DNA from: Zygnema cylindricum
Taxonomy: Eukaryota; Streptophyta; Zygnematophyceae; Zygnematales; Zygnemataceae
DNA length: 14,088 bases
Direction of reading: 5' to 3'
NCBI GenBank assembly: GCA_037447655.1
Contig: JBBHKE010002498.1
Coordinates: forward strand, 105,373-119,460
Both the position numbers and the translations under genes were made by a program. Positions within the stretch are counted from its first letter, which is position 1, and each line of letters opens with the position of its first letter. This document shows positions 1 through 8,700 of the stretch, piece by piece. The notes under the pieces were generated by a model that saw only the letters and a list, made by a program, of their open reading frames with translations, ran no database searches and was not told the DNA's origin.

Positions 1-246
1 CGAAATGATAAAAAGGATAAACCTTAAGCTGAATGCATTTGACCACAAGCTGCTCAAAGTAATGACACATGACAGAGCTCCCTTCAGCTTAGCAAAGTTA
101 AGGGTTAAATGTTTGTAATAAAAACGGAACAGAGCCATTTGCAGCACAGTCGAACAGTCTCCTTGCACAAGGCAACATAAAAGGTACAGATATCTTCTTT
201 CCAAATCATCTATGAACATCTGCTGAATCTCATACACATGACTCAC

Positions 247-2465
247 CGACACTCAGCCACCTCCGCTGTGAGTCGGACACGTTCTTGGGCCCACGCTTTG
301 CGATCCTCCAATATCCGCAACATCTCAAGCTCAAGTTGAGCATATCGAGAAACATCGGCAGTTTTCTTTTGCTGTTCACAAGCCTCAAGAGAAGCCCTAA
401 CTTGGGCCAACTCGGTTACTGTTGCTGCCTGCGCCACGGCAGCATCCCTGTTGCATGCTGCATCCACCCGATTCTTGGCCTGCAAGAAACCAGTTTGGGT
501 TTCCCACACGAAAAGAATAGATCTTATCAGAAAGCCTCAACTAACATTGCCAGTGGGCATGAAGTCAAACAGAACAACCGTTTAAAAGACTGACCAAGCG
601 TAAAAATCTTATATCTGATTACCCATATTGTGTGCGTATTATGCGGGTTTTTGGGTACAATACGCTTATAGTATAGGACAACCGCATTAGTGTTTCCATC
701 CCATGCCATACATTAAAACTATGAACAGAACAGCCACAAACTTGTTGTGAGCATATCTAACATACTAAATGCTCGTCAAACGCCGGTCTGTCGTGCATCT
801 TAAGGGGGAGTTATACCAACATCACAGAAGTACACGGACTAAGAACACTCCTTGACTGAACACATTTAGCTACAACTTCATCTTACTGCATCCAATCCAT
901 CAGCATAGGACCTCATCCTTGGCACACTCATCACTATATCTCATCCTTCGTGGCCGTCTGTCCAGGGCATGTTGATACTCCAAGGGTATGCTCTGGCCAA
1001 ACTGAAAAGAAAACGATAGCCATCAAGTTCAATCATTGTTCACGTCCAAGTACTTTCAACACAAAGTGTACACCACCTTGCAGACCTAGGTTGTGGCACT
1101 TAAGTCCAAAGCGCCCAAAAGAATGACATTCTAATGAAACATTTTGCAATCCACTTTTGGAGCATTAAGTACCAACAAACCACCATATCCAATCCATTAA
1201 ACATAACTCTACTACCTCTTGACATATAACTGAGTTCTAGTGGCTAGTCAATTTCATGTATACTAAAAAGGCTAAGAAAACGAGAAGAAGTCTCGCATAC
1301 TGCAAAGTGCACGATAAATAATAACCAAACGCAAAAAAACGCTTTTTGACATAGGTTTTAAGCCAATGCTGCACAGTAAAAGCCAATGGACTTGATCTGT
1401 GAAAATCAGCCAAGTAGGGAGGATTGGAATAAATGACCTCCGAAAACAGCTTATTGTGAAATGGCAACATAGTCAGGTAAACGCAGAGATAGCCCCACCT
1501 TTGACTTACAAGATCGCAACTCGTCCTCCAACTCCGACCGTTCTCGATCGAACTCTGCTTGTCGAACTGAAAGCTCATGTTGAAAGCTAGCATTGTGCAC
1601 TTTCTGCTGCTTCACACAAGTGCGTTGCAGGTCCTGAAATCCTCCTCATACATGTGATAAAAGGTCATGCACCTGGTAATGACAATCTGGACAAAGATAT
1701 AGATAACTTTGACGACGGGAAGCAGATACTTAAGGTCAATCACCACATGAAGATCTACCATTAAAAAACGAACAATCCAAATAATTTAGAAACATGCATC
1801 AGCATGTCATTAACACCCACTTCCTCTGCCGAGGTCTTCTCCAACTGACACCGCTTCAGCTCCCCATACTGATGATCCCGAGCTTGCTTAAGTTGATCAA
1901 ATTCCTTGGAATTCACAGAAGCCTTCTCCATAGCATCTCTCCATTGCTCACCACACCAACTGCACAATGCCCTCAAGAACACAACATGAAGAAGAATTTC
2001 TTGCTTAGTGTCAAACAACATATCATTACATCCAAAAACATGTGTAACACTAAGAAGCCATGACGTGTGATGAACTGTTTATCCACAACGGCTGCAATAT
2101 TCAGACGACAATTGCCACAGAAGCCAGTGTAATTCAGAAGAACATGGAGCCAAGAAAGTGAAAAGAGAGGTGTAAGAGTAAACACCTGGTCAGCCAAGTG
2201 GTTAACATTTTGCTAGAAGCTTCTGGATTCTCAATTCCATCCCACAGCCAAGTTGATCCATCTGCAAATCAAAGCAGAAAAACCTTGATAAGATGCCTGC
2301 CTCTATCCACTTCCACAACAGCTAGTGATATTTCTGAGGGTGTGCAATTGAAATCAGCAAGGAGACATTCAGAGACGTGTGAACATAAAAGTGTTGTCTC
2401 TTGTCCTTACAAAAAAACATGCACAAAAAAATGGAAACAAGAAATGCCAAACATAAACTAGCCAT
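247..2465 (-). CDS. Unrecognised N-terminally membrane-anchored coiled-coil protein, multi-exon, 3' end probably beyond the left edge
   Basis: I reconstructed this gene by hand and do not recognise the family. Exons in transcript order: 2465-2411, 2261-2186, 1959-1821, 1633-1499, possibly 1001-912, and 479-247. Phases agree at every join (1, 2, 0, 0, 0), and the last exon ends in phase 2 at GTGAGT, so the gene should continue past base 1. The ATG at 2463-2465 has A at -3 and G at +4. Residues 2-18 are hydrophobic (MASLCLAFLVSIFLCMFF), a signal peptide or signal anchor. A Trp-rich stretch follows (GSTWLWDG, then WLTSWCGEQW), and then charged sequence rich in E, K, Q, R and L with coiled-coil spacing, for example RAEF-like RQAEFDRERSELEDEL and YAQLELEMLRILEDRKAW. 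The inferred product is an ER/Golgi-type membrane-anchored coiled-coil protein. Weak points are the donors at 2185 (GTGTTT) and 911 (GTCCTA). The exon at 1633 could instead end at 1510, where the donor GTAAGT is stronger but shifts the phase. Confidence 0.55.
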
Positions 2466-4183
2466 CGTTTGTGTGCTGCAGGAAGTGGACTTCAACTTGC
2501 CAAAAATAAAAAAACAAGGCCTTCATCTATTTGAGATTGTTGTAAATCAATTCTTCCCTTGCAAGAATGTGTCAGACTAAGACTATTTCAAATTCTTAGA
2601 AAGTACTGCATTAACATATGCATTAAAAAAGGTAGTGGAGATTTTCAACTTCGAATGAAAATTAAGAATAAATCATTTTCCCCCTATCATTACATACCCC
2701 TGGCAACGATGACTTTCTTTCTGGACTTTATTTTGTGGCCAATCTAAGCTTTGGACTTCACTGACTTATGCACTGCTGGTTAAGGTATAATTAATCCTGG
2801 TTAAGGTTCAAAAACAATTAAGTCGAATTGTTGGGTTTATGAACAATAGCGTTGGAGAAGAATGCTTGTCTGGAACAACGAATATGAAAACTCTTAACAA
2901 AAGAAGGTTTGAATAGAGAACAGATTTGTAAGACTTGGGAAGCGATAAATTTCCTTAAATTTGCTCACAATTTCTTTTTCAGTCCTGAGATTTGTGCTTT
3001 ATAAATAACATCAAAAAGAAAAAATGTTAAGAAACAAAGTATATTTCATATTGTTTTCAGCTATCTGGCAGAGGTATTGATAAGCAATAACTATTAAAAC
3101 ATGACAAAGGGAATGAAATAAATAAGCATTCAAAAACACTCTTTATAAAAAATGAACTTGAATGATTGGAAATCACCCCGAATGCACAACATACTCCGTA
3201 TATTTTCAATCGTGTACTGCGTAAGATTTCTGTACTCTTTCACAAAAAGAAAAGCATTATGATATTAATAGTATTTTGCAGAGGATAAAACAAAAAAATG
3301 GCTGTAGCAAAAGACATTCCCATGCCACAGTCTGCTCAACAAACTTATCAATGAAATAGCAAAATCCTACCCGCTAAGGACCAAGCAAGTAAAAAGTAGG
3401 GTAAAACGTGTTAGAATGCCACCCTATCAGCGATAAGAGTCTGTAGGGCAAAGCTTTTCCTAGCCGCCAAATGTGCATAAACCCAATTTCTAAGTTTAAA
3501 TCCGATGATACTTGACCTAATTAGTTCATATTTTGACCTAACATGTTCATATTTGTTCTCATTTTGCTGCTTAAAGATATCAAACAAGCAGGAAAATATA
3601 TCTACTGATGACAATCTTTCACATGCAAAAATAAGATAAAAACAGAGCAAAGGTCCTTATGCTGAATTTACAGCTTTTGGATGCCACTTTAAGGGTGTAA
3701 TCTAAAGGACATAGATAACTAAGATTAGCCTCCGCACTTCCATGGGACATGTGCACTCAAACTTCCTCAGGATTGTCGGCCCTACATTTTCCTGGTAAAC
3801 GTATAAGGTTGAATGGATTTTCATTACCGGCATTAAGGGAATACAACAAAAGCAAAAAAAGTTTTTTATACCAGAAAATAAGCTCCAAGCTGCTCCTAGG
3901 ATTCCAAGCTGCTCCTAGGATCAAAAAGCTAGTAAAATAGCAAAGCCCCCGTAGCTGCCAGCAACTAGAAGATATCGCAAAAGAATATGCATGGAAAAAA
4001 CAATACAAATATGTATTATCGTCTTTGTCAGCAATTGCAAACCTTTGTATCTTTCAAATAGTTGCACATGAATTCATAGAAAGAATGCACAAGGTAAGCA
4101 GATACGTTCCAGCCAGAAAAAAGGCCAATAACTTATGATGGGTACCTGGTTTGATTTCTTATCCTCGATTATATATATAAGGC
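2466..4183. other. AT-rich intergenic region, no supported gene
   Basis: This stretch lies upstream of the minus-strand coiled-coil gene, so it should hold its 5' UTR and promoter. I see no coding frame with good splice sites or recognisable protein sequence. Short open frames occur on both strands (for example 3411-3650 minus and 3757-4008 minus), but their translations look like random AT-rich sequence. The only clear structure is the 19-bp tandem duplication listed separately. Confidence 0.5.
3884..3921. repeat. Perfect 19-bp tandem duplication
   Basis: The unit TCCAAGCTGCTCCTAGGAT occurs at 3884-3902 and again, without a mismatch, at 3903-3921. The identity suggests a recent slippage or duplication event. 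Each copy contains the palindrome CCTAGG. No coding frame is affected. Confidence 0.9.
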
Positions 4184-4384
4184 TTAATAACATAAATATT
4201 CAAGTACTTGTTCCAATTCCTCGGGGAACTTACTTGACAAATAATCAATTACTTGTTCGACAGGTGGAACTTCCGACTCCTCCGGGCTTTCGACTCCGGA
4301 AACCTTACTTAATAAGCTACAATGAATGAACAATAATAAAAGTGAAGTAAACACTATCGATGAGGATACATTCTGACCTAACAT
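4184..4384 (-). CDS. Putative small secreted or membrane-anchored acidic protein (66 aa), hypothetical
   Basis: The frame from the ATG at 4382-4384 encodes 66 residues. A strongly hydrophobic stretch (SSSIVFTSLLLLFIHC) at about residues 7-22 looks like a signal peptide core, with a possible cleavage point near the G30-V31 region. The rest is acidic and amphipathic (VESPEESEVPPVEQVIDYLS, then FPEELEQVLEYLCY). The frame is open upstream, with further ATGs at 4441 and 4489 that would add a basic N-terminal extension. A strong donor-like GTAAGT at 4233-4228 follows a phase-1 position, so 4384-4234 could be a first exon rather than a whole gene. That phase fits the exon at 2261 of the coiled-coil gene. 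I do not recognise it. The frame may be a chance ORF, but the ordering of hydrophobic core then acidic amphipathic tail argues for coding. Confidence 0.3.
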   Translation of the reverse strand: MLGQNVSSSIVFTSLLLLFIHCSLLSKVSGVESPEESEVPPVEQVIDYLSSKFPEELEQVLEYLCY

Positions 4385-4489
4385 AATTCGACGGCCCTTG
4401 CTAAAATTGGACTGTTTAGGCAAAATTCTCTCAGTCACCATATTTACCCGGTGTGCTGATGTAACTAAGGGGCTAGAGATAAACATCAA

Positions 4490-4841
4490 ATGAGTAGTTT
4501 CGGATTTTCAGCTCATGAGAATGTAGGAAACAGAAAAAGAAATGAGGGAAGAAATAGGAATTAAATCGTTCCCACGGTAGGGCGGGTTCCTACCTACACC
4601 AGTCGGGAGATGATCCTATGACACGCTGTTGTACTACAGGAAATAAAGAATGGTTCGCTTGTAAAAGTCGTAATTCACCGCCCCCGCTGAGTTTTTGTTG
4701 CACGTTGACGAATCAAAGTTTTTACTGTTGGCTGGACATTAAAGTAACATTTGGAGAAAATTCATCACATTTCATGAGAAAACTCAGGGCAGAAGTACAT
4801 GTTACAATCGACTTCTAATTTGATTCATCTGTCATCGAAAA
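4490..4841. other. Non-coding interval left of the transposon
   Basis: I find no supported gene, RNA or strong repeat here. A 66-codon plus-strand open frame at 4618-4818 has no initiation context or family resemblance that I can defend. Confidence 0.4.
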
Positions 4842-4850
4842 CTACAGTAC
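4842..4850. repeat. Left target site duplication of the MITE
   Basis: CTACAGTAC directly abuts the left terminal inverted repeat and matches the right flank CTACAGAAC at eight of nine bases. Confidence 0.75.
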
Positions 4851-5337
4851 ACCGTGAATCGCTATTAGCGTAATAAAAAATATAGCGTAATGAAACAATT
4901 AGCGTACTTTACGGTAAAATGTGTTTTTTCGGGTACACCATGATACTAATTTATCATGTACTCTAATTTGTAAACTGCTTTTTAAAAATTTTCGGCACAT
5001 AATATGTCCACACTAAAACATGTAGATGTACGAAATTGTTCAAATCGTACGCCGTCGCGTTTTTTTGACATCTGGGTATGCCGGAAAATATTTACGCAAT
5101 TATATATTATTAAATTTTCTGTACTTTTAATTATAAAAATGTACGAAATAGTACAAATCTGACAGTCCGTACACCACACTATTTTAAAGGGCACTAAATT
5201 ACAGTTATGAACCGTATTGAGCGAGGTACCTCAAATAACGTGCAAAAAAATTTAGCGTACTTTATTCTATTTGAGAATTTGCCCCAAAAAAGGGGGTACC
5301 CCAATTAGCGTCATGTACGCTAATAGCGATTCACGGT
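4851..5337. mobile_element. Non-autonomous DNA transposon (MITE), 487 bp, with 22-bp perfect TIRs and 9-bp target duplication
   Basis: The first 22 bases (4851-4872, beginning ACCGTGAATCGC) are the exact reverse complement of the last 22 (5316-5337, ending GCGATTCACGGT). The flanks are CTACAGTAC (4842-4850) and CTACAGAAC (5338-5346), a 9-bp target site duplication with one difference. Subterminal copies of TAGCGTA occur at 4866, 4883, 4900 and 5253 on the plus strand, and TACGCTA at 5316. The 13-mer TTAGCGTACTTTA is present at both 4899-4911 and 5252-5264. The interior is AT-rich and encodes no transposase, so the element depends on one supplied elsewhere. A 9-bp duplication is typical of Mutator-like elements; that superfamily assignment is inference, because the TIRs are short for classical Mutator. 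Confidence 0.88.
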
Positions 5338-5346
5338 CTACAGAAC
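5338..5346. repeat. Right target site duplication of the MITE
   Basis: CTACAGAAC directly follows the right terminal inverted repeat. The single T-to-A difference from the left copy suggests that the insertion is not brand new, although the terminal repeats remain identical. Confidence 0.75.
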
Positions 5347-5779
5347 AGTAACTGAGCTGCGAGATAATTACAGTACTTTGCAGTCGCGTCAATTAGGGAA
5401 GGACAACAATTCCACATCACGCTACCTGCATGCTACTTGCTGACTTTTAATCAGTGTGGCTCAAAAGTCAAAACGCTATAATATGGATAGCTCATTTAAA
5501 ATTCTTAATTCTGCCGTTTTTCAGGCAATCTAAATTTACTTGAAATAGGGCCTTCAGCTTTGGGACCCGAAATGGCATTTTGAATAGAATGCCCCGTAAG
5601 ACGATTAAAACCGCCGTACGACATGAGCTGTCAGTTCTCGGAATGCAACTGGATTGAAGCATGTACTTCTGCCCTAAATAAATTGTTTCCTTGACATGGT
5701 ACAATACCGCGGCCATTCGATGTTCAAACTTCAAACTGATGCAAGTATTGAGAGCACGCAGCCTTCCTAGAAGACAGCC
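5347..5779 (+). promoter_or_regulatory. Putative promoter and 5' UTR of the LPA1-like gene
   Basis: This interval lies between the transposon and the LPA1-like start codon. A TATA-like sequence, TATAATAT, sits at 5477-5484, about 295 bp upstream of the ATG. Base composition rises in GC toward the start codon, as expected for a leader. No other motif stands out. The transcription start cannot be placed from sequence alone, and a minus-strand open frame here (5492-5839) looks like a shadow of the leader. Confidence 0.35.
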
Positions 5780-8700
5780 ATGGCGAGGCTCGATTCGCCG
5801 CGAGCGTCGAAGCCTCCCGCTTTGCGCCCACCCAGACACACGTCATCAAAATATGATTTTGTCAAAGTAAGGAGCAGGTCTGAATCCGCGCATGCTTGCG
5901 TGTGATCATTTAAATTTGCAAAGCATACAAACTAATTAAACCAAACCAATGTAAACTAATTGGTTGCCAATTCATTTGCACATTTGCTAAAAAATAACCA
6001 TGTAGTTGTGTTTTAAGTCTCAAAAAGTACAGATTCTATTCGGTTGGCAATCACAAATTACTTTTAAGAAAAAAACTAGACACACTGTTGGCAATGGATA
6101 TCTTCTTTATGTTTTGCTGAATTGATTTTTGAATGGAGGATTTGTGAAAACTTGGATTCCAGGTCCGTGTTTGGCTGGGACAAGGGTCCAGCCATTATTA
6201 TGTCCTGTCGAGGTTCCTTGTCAGTCGAATGCTCACAGTTACGCGTATTCCGGCCGTTGTGGCCATCAAGATAGCGTTGGAGCTCAAGAAGCTTCTAGTG
6301 GATGCCAGCCTTCTTGATGTAAGCCAGGCCGATTTGGAGGAGAATCTGTTTGTGCTCATGAGGAGGCGTGGATATGGAGATGAGTATATTAACCGCTACA
6401 AAATGATGACTCGGTAAGTGAATGCCAATTAGTTTATGCAATTAACTTTTTTAATTGGCTTTTGAGGTTAAAGCTTGCAATTAACTTTTACAAATAATCT
6501 GCAATCAACTTTTGCTCTGGTGAGAAAATTTGCTCTGGTGAGAATATTTGCTTATTATCAGATTTGTGAGAGAATTTATTCTATCAGTCTTATGCGTTGA
6601 AGCTAGCCAGGCAGCTATTAGCGGACATCGGTAAGGGTAATCCAAAAAAATAGTCACAAAAAATAGTTCCTAATTGGAGGATTTACAATTTGGCAAAGAC
6701 CATTTTTATGTGCAAATGATTTGTGAGTTTCTGAAAGCATAATCATCGATGCATGAATTGGTTTGCCAAACTCATTTGCGATACCCTTTCTGAATTGAAA
6801 ATCTTCGAGGATTGGATGTTGTTCAAGTGCTTAGTCCCTTCCTATTGTAGTTAGAGAAGTTGGGGGCGTTAATTGAGTTTTATTGTCCTTGTCTGCAAAC
6901 AATGTCGCAACAAGATAAGTAGCATTGTGTCATTAATGACCTGCGCGTCATGCTCTTTTTTCATGAACCCATAACATAAATTTTATTATTCAAGTTATTT
7001 TGCTTTGAATGTTGAAAAGTATCATGGTCTTTTTGTGGCCCGATTTGGGTTTTGGTGCCACACTTAGTTTATTTGAACCACACCCTTTTCCTTAACAAGA
7101 AACTGTGCACTTAAACTTTTTGCCTGTATGGAGGTTGATTTTCCATGTACCTCCATCCACTGGATTATGAACTGTGACTTATGCTAAAGAAAACTTTATG
7201 CTTTGTCTGCAAGTGTCCATCCAAGGCAATCCATTGGAAAGTATTGCCTATCCCTATTAGAATTAATCACTTTAGTTTGAGGGATGATTTTTTGACCCAA
7301 AATCACAAAGCAGTTTTACTATCATTTTTTGTTAAGTGGCCCATAGTGGACCACGCGGCAATCCATAGTTTAGTGTAGTTAATTCTAAAGGAGTGGGAAT
7401 GGTGATAATTCACTAACTTTAATAGCGATGGAGGCGTTGTACTGTACCATCTGATTGATGTGCTCATGTGTAAGTAGTGTAATGATTTCCCCATTGCAGA
7501 TTCCATCACCAACGAGTACCTCTCATCATTCTCATATGTGGAACGGCATGTGTTGGCAAGTCAACTATTGCCACACAACTGGCGCAGCGACTGAATCTTC
7601 CCAATGTTTTGCAGGTGCCACCTTGTTCTCCATTTCTGAATTGCTTGTATTTTATCATCTGATGGTGAGTTTCGCTTGTATGCTTCCACCAACTGAAGCA
7701 CGGGGGCTTAGATGACTTCTGACATTTTGGAGGATTCCTGTCCAGTTACAGATGTACCATTTTTTCACAAATGGGCCTGCCTTTGTGCATGCATGCGTTT
7801 TTGTCACTCATGCGTTTTTGGTGGGCCTATGATGCTTTGTTTGAAAGAAGTTTATGTATGTTGTAGTTATGTGCTGCTCCTGCAGTTCAAAAAAAGTCGA
7901 TCCCTGCATAAGAGTTCAAGATTTTATAGTTTTTCTGAGCAGCATGAGATTACAGAAAGGTATAGAGGATTTTGCGTTGCTGGTTGTGAGAGAATTGGCG
8001 GAAGTGCAAGCCTCCTTAATAGAAAATCTGGTTTGAAAAATCTGACACGGAAGAACCTGTAGAGCTATGGAGTATGAAATGTAGACTATGGACAATGAGC
8101 TTTGCACGAAGTTATTCACTGCAGTCTACCTCCTGCATCAGTAGGCAATTCCTACTTTGTTTGACTTTTTCACTTGTCTTGGTCATGCTTTGAATGAAGA
8201 AGCTGTTTCTTAAATGTCTTCTTTTGATTGAGGATGGCAGACAGACATTGTGTATGAGTTGCTGCGAACCTCGGTTGATGCCCCTCTGAGCCAAAAACCA
8301 GTTTGGGCTCGTGATTTCGATTCCCCACAAGATCTTATTGCCGAGTTTTGTCGTGAATGCCGTATTGTGCATAGAGGTGAGCGTTTTGGAATGGTTTTTG
8401 GTGAGCTTTCTGGTTTCCCTGTTCGACGTTATTGGCTATATGTTTCTAGTGGCTTTTTTTCCTCTTTAACTTTGGGAATCGAAAAGGGTGAATTGCTTGC
8501 AGGACTGGAGGGTGATGTCGGAAAGGCAATTCGTGACGGAAAACCAATAATAATCGAGGTGAGGCGTGGTCCATTCTACCGGGATGGTCTTGCACCTAGT
8601 AACTATTAAAAATATTTTTAACTGTCTTATGCTTGCATTTCTGACGCAGTTGATGTTGTTCTTGTTTCATTACAGGGTGAACATTTGGACCCCAGCTTGT

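Noticed and set aside
2282-2404. Protein-like minus-strand frame (QETTLLCSHVSECLLADF and onward to RGRHLIK) considered as an exon of the coiled-coil gene
   Set aside because: Using it would leave only a 22-nt intron before the acceptor at 2262, and it has no consensus donor. The stretch fits better as the intron after the first exon, whose GTAAGG donor at 2410 has the right phase.
3411-3650. Minus-strand 79-codon ORF
   Set aside because: AT-rich random-looking translation, no splice support and no recognisable domain.
3670-3790. Possible minus-strand exon (ENVGPTILRKFECTCPMEVR)
   Set aside because: The acceptor is weak and no donor or partner exon of matching phase could be found.
4982-5194. 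Minus-strand 70-codon ORF inside the MITE, considered as transposase remnant
   Set aside because: No similarity to any transposase motif that I can see, and the sequence is AT-rich with internal imperfect repeats around GTACGAAAT; it is non-coding filler of the element.
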